A stretch of 64,000 nt of DNA from UBA5066 sp048500275. GTDB lineage: Bacteria; Acidobacteriota; Thermoanaerobaculia; UBA5066. The position numbers and the translations under genes were made by a program. The stretch covers positions 1,240,001-1,304,000 of the forward strand of contig JASNYI010000003.1 in NCBI GenBank assembly GCA_048500275.1, written 5' to 3'. Below, piece after piece: positions 41,145 through 48,863 of this stretch; within the stretch, counting starts at the first letter, position 1, and each line of letters starts with the position of its first letter. The notes beneath the pieces are model-generated. The model was given only the letters and a program-made list of their open reading frames with translations. It did not search any database and was not told the DNA's origin.

Positions 41145-43591
41145 TCTCTGGCTCCCGCTTTCCCCGCCGGCGGCTCCGCTTCGGACCGGCCGCGCTCGCC
41201 CTTCCCGTCCTCCTCGCGGGCACCGTCGCGCCGGCGGCGCCGCCCCCCCTCGAAACCGTCGCGCCGGAAGCCGTGGGCCTTTCCGCGGCACGCCTCGCGC
41301 GCCTCGACGGCGTCCTCGCCGCGGCCATCGCGAAAGGGGAGATCCCCGGCGCGGTCGTCCTCGTCGGACGACACGGGAAGGTCGCCTTCCGGAAGGGCTA
41401 CGGTCACCGGGCGCTCGCCCCCTCCGCCGAGCCGATGACCGTGGACACCGCCTTCGACCTCGCCTCCCTCACGAAGCCGGTCGCCACCGCGAGCGCCGTG
41501 ATGACGCTGGTCGAGGAGGGCCGGGTGCGCCTCGGGGACCCCGTCGCGACCTACCTGCCCGAGTTCGGGGCGGGGGGCGGAGAGCGCGAGAAGGTGACGG
41601 TCGAGCAGCTCCTCACCCACCGCTCCGGCCTCGTCGCCGACGACCCGATGGACCTCTACGTGGGGACCGTCTCCGAGATCTGGGCGAAGAAGCACGCGAC
41701 GCGCCTCGCCGCCCCTCCCGGCAGGAGGTTCGTCTACTCCGACGCGGGGTACGAGGTCCTCGGGGAGGTGGTCAGGGCGGTCACGGGAGAGACGCTCGAC
41801 GTCTACACGCGGAAAGCCGTCCTCGAGCCCCTCGGGATGACGGACACCGAGTTTCGGCCGATCGAAAAGGGGGGACGCCTCCCCTCCGCGCGGATCGCGC
41901 CGACCGAGAGACGGGACGGCGCCTTCCTCCGGGGCGAGGTCCACGACCCGCGCGCCCGTGCCCTCGGCGGCGTCGCCGGGCACGCCGGCCTCTTCGGCAC
42001 TGCCGACGACCTCGCGCGGTACGCCCGGGCCGTCCTCGGCAACGGGAACGGCTGGCTCTCCCCGGCCGGCATCGCCGCCATGACCCGCTTCCGGGACTAC
42101 GGCGACGGCGACCTCCGGGCCCTCGGCTGGGACGTGGAGACGCGCTACGCCTCGAGCCGGGGCGACCTCTTCCCCCTCGGCTCCTTCGGCCACACCGGCT
42201 GGACCGGGACCTCCCTCTGGCTCGACCCGGCGACGGAGACGTTCGTCGTCCTCCTCTCGGCCCGGAATCACCCGGACGGCACCGGCAACGCCATCCCCCT
42301 GCGCGCCCGCGTCGCGAGCGTCGTGGCGGCGGCCGTGACCGACGCTTCCCCGCGCGACCTCCGCCTCGCCTCCGAGAGGATCTCGCCCCTCGCGGCACGC
42401 CCCCCGGCTCCCCTCGCCCGAGAGAAGGCGCCGCCGCCCGCCCTGCCGTTCGACGTGCGTGCCGGAGTCGACGTCCTCGAGTCGTCCGGCTTCGGCGCCG
42501 TGAAGGGGAAGCGCGTCGCGCTCCTGACGAACGCGACCGGCATCACGCGCGACGGGCGGACGACCGCCTCGGTCCTCCTCTCGGAGAGGGCGAAGGCCGC
42601 CGGGGTCAAGCTCGTCCGCCTCTTCTCCCCCGAACACGGCTTCGCCGCGACGCTCGACGAGAAGGTGCCCGACGGCGTCGACCCGGCCACGGGCCTCCCC
42701 GTCGTTTCCCTCTACGGCGAGAAGAGGCGCCCCTCGCCGAAGGACCTCGAAGGGATCGACGCCGTCGTCGTCGACCTGCAGGACGCCGGCGTCCGCTTCT
42801 ACACCTACCTCACCTCGCTGGGCTACGTCCTCGAGGAGTGCGCGAAGGCGAAGGTCGGCGTCGTCGTCCTCGACCGTCCGAACCCGATCGGCGGCGAAGC
42901 CGTGGAAGGCCCCCCCGCCGACGCGGAGCGGCTCTCTTTCACCGCCGTCCACACCATCCCGGTGAGGACGGGGATGACGATCGGCGAGACGGCCCGAATG
43001 CTGAACGAGGAGCGGAAGATCGACGCGGCGCTCACCGTCGTCGCCCTCCGTGGCTGGATGCGCTCCCTCTGGTACGACGAGACCGGCCTCCCCTGGGTGA
43101 ACCCCTCCCCGAACCTGAGGTCGGTCACCCAGGCGGCGCTCTACCCCGGGGTCGCGCTCCTCGAGTTCACGAACGTCTCCGTCGGGCGGGGCACCGACGC
43201 CCCCTTCGAGCTCCTCGGCGCCCCGTGGATCGACGCCGAGAGGCTCGCGAGGACGCTGAACGTGAGGGGCCTCCCCGGCGTGCGGTTCGCACCGGTCGAG
43301 TTCACGCCCACGTCGTCGAGGTACGCCGGGGAGCGCTGCCGGGGGATCCGGACGACCGTCACCGACCGCGGGGCGCTCCGGCCGGTGGCCCTCGGCCTCG
43401 AGATCGCGACGGCCCTCCGGGACCTCCACACCGACGGCTGGAGGCGCGACCGCTTCGGCGAGCTCCTCGCGAGCGCCGCCGCCGCGGCCCGCTTCGAGCG
43501 GGGAGACCCGGCCTCGCAGGTCGTCTCCGGCTGGGCCGCGGAGCAGATGGAGTTCGAGAGGCGCAGGGCCCGGTTCCTGCTGTACGAATGA
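41141..43591 (+). CDS. Fusion of a beta-lactamase-fold amidase (AmiE-like) and exo-N-acetylmuramidase (NamZ, DUF1343)
   Basis: An 816-residue protein with a signal peptide (about 1-33). Residues about 45-400 form a serine beta-lactamase/PBP-like domain with SLTK (Ser109, Lys112), YSDAGY (Tyr199, with Asp in place of the usual Asn) and HTG (351-353). Residues about 437-816 are a complete DUF1343 domain: LTNATGITRDG, FSPEHGF, DLQDAGVRFYTY, VLDRPNPIGG, NPSPNLRS and FTNVSVGRGTDAPFELLGAPW. In Bacillus subtilis the separate proteins AmiE, NagZ and NamZ strip peptide, GlcNAc and MurNAc from wall fragments. Here two are one chain, coupled to nagZ. Confidence 0.88.
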   Translation: MISGSRFPRRRLRFGPAALALPVLLAGTVAPAAPPPLETVAPEAVGLSAARLARLDGVLAAAIAKGEIPGAVVLVGRHGKVAFRKGYGHRALAPSAEPMTVDTAFDLASLTKPVATASAVMTLVEEGRVRLGDPVATYLPEFGAGGGEREKVTVEQLLTHRSGLVADDPMDLYVGTVSEIWAKKHATRLAAPPGRRFVYSDAGYEVLGEVVRAVTGETLDVYTRKAVLEPLGMTDTEFRPIEKGGRLPSARIAPTERRDGAFLRGEVHDPRARALGGVAGHAGLFGTADDLARYARAVLGNGNGWLSPAGIAAMTRFRDYGDGDLRALGWDVETRYASSRGDLFPLGSFGHTGWTGTSLWLDPATETFVVLLSARNHPDGTGNAIPLRARVASVVAAAVTDASPRDLRLASERISPLAARPPAPLAREKAPPPALPFDVRAGVDVLESSGFGAVKGKRVALLTNATGITRDGRTTASVLLSERAKAAGVKLVRLFSPEHGFAATLDEKVPDGVDPATGLPVVSLYGEKRRPSPKDLEGIDAVVVDLQDAGVRFYTYLTSLGYVLEECAKAKVGVVVLDRPNPIGGEAVEGPPADAERLSFTAVHTIPVRTGMTIGETARMLNEERKIDAALTVVALRGWMRSLWYDETGLPWVNPSPNLRSVTQAALYPGVALLEFTNVSVGRGTDAPFELLGAPWIDAERLARTLNVRGLPGVRFAPVEFTPTSSRYAGERCRGIRTTVTDRGALRPVALGLEIATALRDLHTDGWRRDRFGELLASAAAAARFERGDPASQVVSGWAAEQMEFERRRARFLLYE

Positions 43592-43626
43592 TCCCAGGGG
43601 GGAGGTCGCGCCGCCGCGAGGCATTC

Positions 43627-43635
43627 TGGTAAAAC
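43627..43635 (+). promoter_or_regulatory. Possible extended -10 promoter of the TerB-like gene
   Basis: TGGTAAAAC has the TG of an extended -10 element and an A-rich hexamer in very GC-rich surroundings. It lies 45 bases before the ATG at 43681, which has an AGGAGGAA site. Confidence 0.35.
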
Positions 43636-43680
43636 CTCGCGGCGGATACCCGCCCGAGAGAGATCGAGGAGGAAGACCCC

Positions 43681-44292
43681 ATGCCCGACAGCCGTTCCGG
43701 TTCCGGCAAGGCCCGCAGCAAGGAAGAGGAGTATTTCCTCCGGGCCGAGGCCGAGCTGCTCGAGAAGGTCCGTGCCCGCGTGGCGAAGGAAGCCGAGCGA
43801 CGCGCGCTCGGCGAGTACCACGGCGTGGAGGACCAGGAGCTCCTGAGCGCGTTCGAGGAGGCGGGCTACGACCGCGACACGGTCCAGATCCTGCACCTCG
43901 TCCCGATCCTCCAGGTCGCCTGGGTCGACGGGGAGATCTCGGCGGCCGAGAGGGCCGAGATCCTGAAGATCGCCGCCGCGCGGAACGTCGCGGATGGGAG
44001 CCCTGCCCACGGCAAGCTCCTCTCCTGGCTCGAGACGCCCCCGCCTCCGGAGTTCTTCGAGCGGACGATGAAGATCATCACCCGCCTCCTCGAGCTCTTC
44101 CCACAGGAGAAGCGCGAGCAGCTCCAGAGCGACGTGATGTCGGCTTCCCTCACCGTCGCCTCGGCGTCGGGCGGCTTCCTCGGCTTCGGGAGCAAGGTCT
44201 CCGCAGACGAGAAATACCTCATCGAGAAGTTCGCCGCGGACTTCGAGAAGGCCCACAAGGCCGCTCTCGACAAGGCCGCGAACCAGGGCTGA
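43681..44292 (+). CDS. TerB-like helical protein
   Basis: A 203-residue mostly helical cytoplasmic protein. HLVPILQVAWVDGEISAAERAEILKIA and a second SKVSADEKYLIEKFAADF show the paired acidic helix-loop-helix pattern of TerB/DUF533-like proteins, whose founding member is linked to tellurite resistance and which probably bind metal ions. No other ter genes are near, so a tellurite role is unsupported. A strong AGGAGGAA site supports the ATG at 43681. Confidence 0.65.
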   Translation: MPDSRSGSGKARSKEEEYFLRAEAELLEKVRARVAKEAERRALGEYHGVEDQELLSAFEEAGYDRDTVQILHLVPILQVAWVDGEISAAERAEILKIAAARNVADGSPAHGKLLSWLETPPPPEFFERTMKIITRLLELFPQEKREQLQSDVMSASLTVASASGGFLGFGSKVSADEKYLIEKFAADFEKAHKAALDKAANQG

Positions 44293-44307
44293 CGCGCGGA
44301 CGGAACC

Positions 44308-44345
44308 GAAGGGGGCGCGGGGGAAACCCGGCGGTCCGGGTTTCC
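44308..44345. repeat. 38-bp palindromic direct repeat, copy 1
   Basis: An exact 38-base match to the copy at 44387-44424. It contains GGAAACCCGG and CCGGGTTTCC, a ten-base stem around a CGGT loop. It follows the TerB-like stop by 15 bases. Confidence 0.85.
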
Positions 44346-44386
44346 ATCCGTCACGTCGCGAGCGACGCGAGCCGCCTCTCCGCGCG

Positions 44387-44424
44387 GAAGGGGGCGCGGG
44401 GGAAACCCGGCGGTCCGGGTTTCC
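44387..44424. repeat. 38-bp palindromic direct repeat, copy 2
   Basis: The second exact copy starts 79 bases after the first. The pair resembles REP-type extragenic palindromes: GC-rich stems with a fixed loop in the gap between two convergent genes. No transposase is nearby. Confidence 0.85.
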
Positions 44425-44427
44425 CCC
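44398..44427. terminator. Perfect 13-bp stem hairpin between convergent genes
   Basis: GGGGGAAACCCGG and CCGGGTTTCCCCC pair perfectly around CGGT. It ends six bases before the stop codon of the small transporter subunit on the minus strand and may stop transcription from both sides, although there is no T run. Confidence 0.55.
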
Positions 44428-44432
44428 GACCA

Positions 44433-44576
44433 CTATGCGTCTTTGAAGGGGATGTCGGGCCCGTCGTCAGGGTCGGGCGGCGTCGGGTTCGCGAGGACCT
44501 TCAGGAAGAAGCGGACGGTGAAAAAGAGGATGACCGTCCAGGTCACCCCGAGCATGGCCCACGCCGGTCCGGTCAC
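44433..44576 (-). CDS. Small single-helix subunit of an NSS-family transporter (MetS-like)
   Basis: A 47-residue protein with one membrane helix (MLGVTWTVILFFTVRFFLKVL) and an acidic tail (PDPDDGPDIPFKDA). It starts with GTG at 44576 in a GTGA overlap with the transporter stop. Size, helix and coupling match the MetS-type small subunits needed by some NSS amino-acid importers such as MetP. Confidence 0.8.
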   Translation of the reverse strand: MTGPAWAMLGVTWTVILFFTVRFFLKVLANPTPPDPDDGPDIPFKDA

Positions 44577-46213
44577 GAGGCCCTCCTTTCCTTCTTCCGG
44601 AACGCCACGAAGACGAGCACCGCGCACGCGGCGAAGACGAGCGTGAGGAGGATCCGGCTCAGGTCCTTCACCATCCTCGGCGTCACCGCCCCGTCCGGCC
44701 CGCGCCACCCGCCCGCGTCGCCCACGTGCGTCAGCTTTCCGAGGACGCTCCCGGGCGAAAGCGGCCAGCCCTGGCCGTCGAGGAGCCCGCGCACGGCGGC
44801 GCCCCACTCGCCCCCTTCGGGCTGGACGAGGGCCCCGAAGAAGACGACCGCGAGGAAGAGCGGCGTCACGTAGGGAATGATGTACCGGTAGATCACGGGG
44901 ACCTTCATGTCCGCCCCGCGCGTGATCTCCTCCCACCCCTTCTTCATCCCGAAGATCCAGGCGAAGACGATCACCTCGAGCAGGGCGAAGACGACGAGGG
45001 AGAAGGTCCCCGTCCAGAAGTCGAACTCGTCGAACGAGCCGCCCGGGTAGAGCCAGACGCACCACATGCCGAGGACGAAGGTGCAGCCGGCGAAAAGGAG
45101 CGCTCCCTTCGCGCGGGCGGTCCCGAACTCGTCCGCGAGGAAGGAGAGTATCGGCTGCCCCATCGCGAGGGACGACGTGATCCCCGCAAAGAAGAGGAGC
45201 CCGAACCACATCGCCCCGGCCACCGGCGCGAACCAGCCCCAGTTGTTGAAGAGGGTCGGGAGCGTGAGGAAGCCGAGCGCGAACCCGCTCCCCCCGCTGG
45301 TGGCTCCCTGTACGGCCGCGAGACCGAGGTAGGCCGTCGCGATCGGGATCAGCAGCGTCCCCCCCAGGATGACCTCGACGAACTCGTTCATCCAGCCCGC
45401 GCTCGCGGCGTTCAGGGCGACGTCGCGGTTCTTCTTCACGTACGAGGCGTAGCAGTGGATCGACCCCATGCCGACCGAGAGGGTGAAGAAGATCTGACCG
45501 GCCGCGGCGAGCCAGACGTTGAAGTCCGCGAGCCCCGAGAGGTCGGGGTTCCAGACGAAGTTGAGGCCCGCCAGAGGGCTTTCGACGACGCCCGGGTCGC
45601 CCGGCCCCAGCGACAGCCCGCGGGCGGCGAGGATGATGCCGAACGCGATGAGGAGGGGGACCCCGATCTTCGCCGCGAGCTCGATCCCCTTCGCGAGGCC
45701 CCTCGAGAGGATCCAGCCGTTCAGGGCGAGCGTCACGACGAAGAAGAACGTCGCCTCGGGCGGAAGGGCCGTGATCGAGCCGGCGTGCTGCCCGAGGTAG
45801 GCGGGGAAGAACTCCGTGGGCGGTGTCGACCTGAACGTCCCCTTCAGCGAGTGCCAGACGTAGGCGAGCGTCCACGACTCGATGTAGCAGTAGTACGCCG
45901 CCAGCGTCAGGTTCGTGAAGAGCCCGAAGACCCCGATGTACTTCAGGAAGCGGCTCTTCCCCATGCGGTCGAGGATGCCGGGGGCCGAGTGGTGGCCGAA
46001 CTGGCCGCCGTGCCGCCCCATGGCCCACTCCACCCAGAGGAGCGGGATTCCCATCAGGATGAAGGCGACGAGGTAGGGGATCAGGAAAGCCCCTCCTCCG
46101 TTCTGGGCCGCCTGCGCGGGAAAGCGCAGGAAGTTCCCGAGCCCGACGGCATTGCCGGCCATGGCCAGGACGAGCCCGGCCCGAGTCGCCCACTGTTCCC
46201 TGTGCGCCGTCAT
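44573..46213 (-). CDS. Sodium-dependent transporter, NSS (SNF) family
   Basis: A 546-residue protein with about 12 helices. The NSS signature is in helix 1 (LAMAGNAVGLGNFLRFPAQAAQNGGGAFLIPY), with the broken-helix glycines and sodium-site residues. FFTLSVGMGSIHCYASY (helix 6) and FFAGITSSLAMGQPIL (helix 8 region) agree. Bacterial members take up amino acids such as Met, Ala or Leu with sodium. The small subunit that follows suggests a MetPS-like importer. Start ATG at 46213. Confidence 0.93.
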   Translation of the reverse strand: MTAHREQWATRAGLVLAMAGNAVGLGNFLRFPAQAAQNGGGAFLIPYLVAFILMGIPLLWVEWAMGRHGGQFGHHSAPGILDRMGKSRFLKYIGVFGLFTNLTLAAYYCYIESWTLAYVWHSLKGTFRSTPPTEFFPAYLGQHAGSITALPPEATFFFVVTLALNGWILSRGLAKGIELAAKIGVPLLIAFGIILAARGLSLGPGDPGVVESPLAGLNFVWNPDLSGLADFNVWLAAAGQIFFTLSVGMGSIHCYASYVKKNRDVALNAASAGWMNEFVEVILGGTLLIPIATAYLGLAAVQGATSGGSGFALGFLTLPTLFNNWGWFAPVAGAMWFGLLFFAGITSSLAMGQPILSFLADEFGTARAKGALLFAGCTFVLGMWCVWLYPGGSFDEFDFWTGTFSLVVFALLEVIVFAWIFGMKKGWEEITRGADMKVPVIYRYIIPYVTPLFLAVVFFGALVQPEGGEWGAAVRGLLDGQGWPLSPGSVLGKLTHVGDAGGWRGPDGAVTPRMVKDLSRILLTLVFAACAVLVFVAFRKKERRAS

Positions 46214-46312
46214 GGGTACCCCCTCTGCACGACGCGGCAGGGTATCCGCGGCCGGGAGGGGGCGTCAACGCGGAATCCTCGCGGCCTCTCCCGGTAGCTC
46301 CGCGGGACGATG

Positions 46313-46318
46313 CAGAAT
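46313..46318 (+). promoter_or_regulatory. Possible -10 box for a leaderless transcript
   Basis: CAGAAT ends eight bases before the ATG at 46327, with no ribosome binding site. The hexamer is poor by itself; position and resemblance to other starts in the window are the reasons to list it. Confidence 0.3.
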
Positions 46319-46326
46319 CGGCCGGG

Positions 46327-47103
46327 ATGAAAGTCGCAATCCTCCAGCTCGACGTCGCCTGGGAGGACGTCCCGGCGAACCACGCCCGCGCGGCCCGGCA
46401 GCTCGAGGAGGCCGCGGGCCTCGGCGCACGGCTCGTGATCCTCCCGGAGATGTTCGCCACCGGCTTCTCGATGGAGGCACGGCGGATCGCCCAGCCCGAG
46501 GGCGGGCCGACCGAGTCCTTTCTCCGGGAGCGTGCGGCCGCCCTCGGCCTCCACGTCCTCGCCGGCGTCGCCGAGGTCTCCGAGCCTCTCCCGGCGAACC
46601 GGGCGCTCCTCGTCTCCCCCGACGGCGGCGTACGCCGCTACACCAAGATCCACCCCTTCTCCTTCGCGGGGGAGGAGAAAGCCATGAGAAGCGGAGACGA
46701 GGTCGTCACCTGGGACGTCGAGGGGCTGAGGGTGACGCCGCTCGTCTGCTACGACCTGCGATTCCCCGAGCCGTTCCGGCTCGCCGCGGAGGAGACCGAC
46801 CTCTACGCCGTGATCGCGAACTGGCCCGAGCGGCGGCGCCACCACTGGAGCCTCCTCCTGCGCGCCCGGGCCGTGGAGAACCTCGCGTTCGTCGCGGGCG
46901 TGAACCGGGTCGGCGAGGGGGGGGACCTGCGATACGTCGGCGACTCGGCCCTTGTCGGCCCCTGGGGCGAGACGATCCTGTCGGCCGCCGAGCAGGAGGC
47001 CGTTCTCGTCGCCGACGTCTCCCCCGCCGCCGTCGCCGAAGCGCGGGCCAGGTTTCCGGTCCTCGCGGACCGGAGGCCGGGGAGCTACCGGCGGCGCGGG
47101 TGA
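46327..47103 (+). CDS. Carbon-nitrogen hydrolase (nitrilase family, omega-amidase-like)
   Basis: A 258-residue cytoplasmic hydrolase with the complete nitrilase triad: Glu41 (VILPEMFATGFS), Lys107 (YTKIHPFSFAGE) and Cys141 (LVCYDLRFPEPFR). MFATGFSM, FSFAGE and NWPERRRHHW are typical of the YafV/omega-amidase branch, which deamidates alpha-ketoglutaramate or alpha-ketosuccinamate. ATG start at 46327; it overlaps the next gene as GTGA. Confidence 0.92.
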   Translation: MKVAILQLDVAWEDVPANHARAARQLEEAAGLGARLVILPEMFATGFSMEARRIAQPEGGPTESFLRERAAALGLHVLAGVAEVSEPLPANRALLVSPDGGVRRYTKIHPFSFAGEEKAMRSGDEVVTWDVEGLRVTPLVCYDLRFPEPFRLAAEETDLYAVIANWPERRRHHWSLLLRARAVENLAFVAGVNRVGEGGDLRYVGDSALVGPWGETILSAAEQEAVLVADVSPAAVAEARARFPVLADRRPGSYRRRG

Positions 47104-48299
47104 CGACCCGCCGGTTCCTCGCGCACCTCGCCGCCGGGCTCGCCCTGCGGCTCGCCCTCGCCAGCTTCTGGAATGGCTCCTACGACGTCTACACCCTCGT
47201 GCGGTTCGCAGGGATCTTCCAGCAGAAGGGCCTCTGGGAGCTCTACGCGGACGGCGGGCGCGTCTATCACTTCCACCCCGTCGTCGTCCTGCTCTACGCG
47301 GTCGTCCTCTACGTCTTCTCGGGCCTCCTCGGTCTCTCCATCCACCTCGTGGTGAAGTTCCCGGCCCTCGCGGGCGACCTCCTCTCGGCCGGGGCGCTCC
47401 GGTCCGCGGGACCGAGCGACGGGCGCCCGTTTCTCCTCTTCTGGTGGAACCCGGCCTCCCTGCTGACGACCTGCTACCACGGCAACTTCGACTCTCTCCA
47501 CACGGCCCTCGTCCTCTGCGCCACGCTTCTTCTGGTCAGGGCCGGGTCCGAACGGGGCGCCGGCGCGGCCTGGGGGCTGGCCATCCTCCTGAAGAAGGTC
47601 CCTGTCCTCTGGGCGCCGGCACTCCTGGCCTCGGCCAAGAGCGGGGCCGGCCGTTCGGGGCTCCTCCTCTGGGGCGCGCTCCCGGCCGCCGCGGCGTTCC
47701 TGCTGGCGCTCGTCCTCGCCCCGGAGCCGGCGAAGGTCTTCCGGGCCTTCACCTACTCAGCCGTGGGGTACGAGGGGACCTGGGGGCTCGCCTCCCTCCT
47801 GTCGCCCGGAGCGCTGTCGTCTCCGGCCGTCCAGTCGCTTCTCGCGATGGCCCCGGCGGCCATCGTCGTGGCGTCGATTCTCCTCGTCCCGCGCTTCCGC
47901 CGCCTGCCACCCTGGAGAGCCGTCCTCCTCCAGGTCCTCGCCTTCTATCTCCTCGCTTCCGGTTTCGGCCTCCAATACCTCGCGTGGGCGCTTCCCTTTC
48001 TCGCTCTCGCCGGCCCGAGGCTCGCCCTCCCCTTCGGCGCCGCGGCGACGCTCCACCTCTCCCTCGCCTACCTGCAGGGGGCCTCGAAGGCGTTCGTCAA
48101 CGACCTCCGGTTCGCCGACAACGCGTGGAACGACGTCCACGCCGCCATCCTGTCGCGCGTAGCTCCCGTCGCGACGGCTCCCGCCTGGGACGGGCTGCTG
48201 CTCGCCACCGGCCTCGTTCTCTGGCTCGTGATCCTCTGGACGGCGCTCGAGGTGGCCCGTCCGGAAGGGCGGGACGCCCCGGACCGGGAACCCGGCTAG
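47100..48299 (+). CDS. GT-C-type membrane glycosyltransferase
   Basis: A 399-residue protein of about ten helices, GTG start at 47100 overlapping the nitrilase stop. GSYDVYTLVRFAGIFQQKGLWELY places acidic residue(s) in the first loop as in GT-C enzymes, and WWNPASLLTTCYHGNFDSLHTAL resembles the second loop of the DUF2029/ALG6-like mannosyltransferases. It should use a polyprenyl-phosphate sugar. Its TAG stop shares CTAG with the stop of the convergent EIIA-like gene. Confidence 0.7.
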   Translation: MTTRRFLAHLAAGLALRLALASFWNGSYDVYTLVRFAGIFQQKGLWELYADGGRVYHFHPVVVLLYAVVLYVFSGLLGLSIHLVVKFPALAGDLLSAGALRSAGPSDGRPFLLFWWNPASLLTTCYHGNFDSLHTALVLCATLLLVRAGSERGAGAAWGLAILLKKVPVLWAPALLASAKSGAGRSGLLLWGALPAAAAFLLALVLAPEPAKVFRAFTYSAVGYEGTWGLASLLSPGALSSPAVQSLLAMAPAAIVVASILLVPRFRRLPPWRAVLLQVLAFYLLASGFGLQYLAWALPFLALAGPRLALPFGAAATLHLSLAYLQGASKAFVNDLRFADNAWNDVHAAILSRVAPVATAPAWDGLLLATGLVLWLVILWTALEVARPEGRDAPDREPG

Positions 48300-48769
48300 C
48301 GCTCGCGACGTCGGATCGCGTCGAGGAGAGCCGCTTCGTCCGGCGCGTCGAGCAGCTCGGCGACGGTCTCTTCCTGCCTGAGGAGCCGCGCGACCTGGGC
48401 CAGGAACTGGAGGTGCTCGACGGTCGCCGAGGCGGGCGAGGCGAAGGCGAGGACGACCCGGATGCCCGCGGGTCCCGAGTCGTAGACGCCCTGGGAACGC
48501 ACTCCGAGGGCCGCGACGATGCGGCCCAGGCCGGCAACGCGCGCGTGCGGGAGCGCGACCGAGCCGAAGGAGGTCGACCCGGCCCCTTCCCGGTTCCGCA
48601 CCCCGTCGATCGCGCCATCGGCGGCCGCCGGGGAGAAGCCCTCGGCGAGAAGGACTGGCCGAAGAAGCCGATCGACGGCGTCCTCGGGGCTCAGGGCCCG
48701 GAAGCCGGCCTCGACCCTGCCGCGGGCGAGAATCGCCGAGAGCCGGGTCTCGACGGCCGTCTCGCGCAT
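48296..48769 (-). CDS. PTS EIIA (fructose/nitrogen type) domain protein
   Basis: A 157-residue single-domain protein. FGSVALPHARVAGLGRIVAALGV contains the phosphorylated His75 of type-2 EIIA domains, followed by the V-strand and C-terminal helices (TVEHLQFLAQVARLLRQEETVAELLDA). Start at ATG 48769; a GTG two codons upstream is also possible. No EIIB, EIIC, HPr or EI gene is nearby, so it may regulate rather than transport, for example the divergent sodium/solute symporter. Confidence 0.85.
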   Translation of the reverse strand: MRETAVETRLSAILARGRVEAGFRALSPEDAVDRLLRPVLLAEGFSPAAADGAIDGVRNREGAGSTSFGSVALPHARVAGLGRIVAALGVRSQGVYDSGPAGIRVVLAFASPASATVEHLQFLAQVARLLRQEETVAELLDAPDEAALLDAIRRRER

Positions 48770-48846
48770 CGACACGCAGAGTCCTCCACGCCGCGCATGA
48801 TCGTGCCGCGGCGCGGGAGAGGCAAGAGGAAAGACCGATTCCCCGC

Positions 48847-48852
48847 TAAGAT
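48847..48852 (+). promoter_or_regulatory. -10 box for a near-leaderless symporter transcript
   Basis: TAAGAT ends 11 bases before the ATG at 48864 and no ribosome binding site is visible. A start six to seven bases downstream would leave a leader of only about four bases. Confidence 0.45.
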
Positions 48853-48863
48853 CGCGGCCCGCC

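Noticed and set aside
43681..44292. Tellurite resistance locus
   Set aside because: Only a TerB-like fold is present; no terA, terC, terD or related genes are nearby.
44308..44427. CRISPR-like repeat-spacer array
   Set aside because: There are only two copies, they are strongly palindromic, and no cas gene is present.
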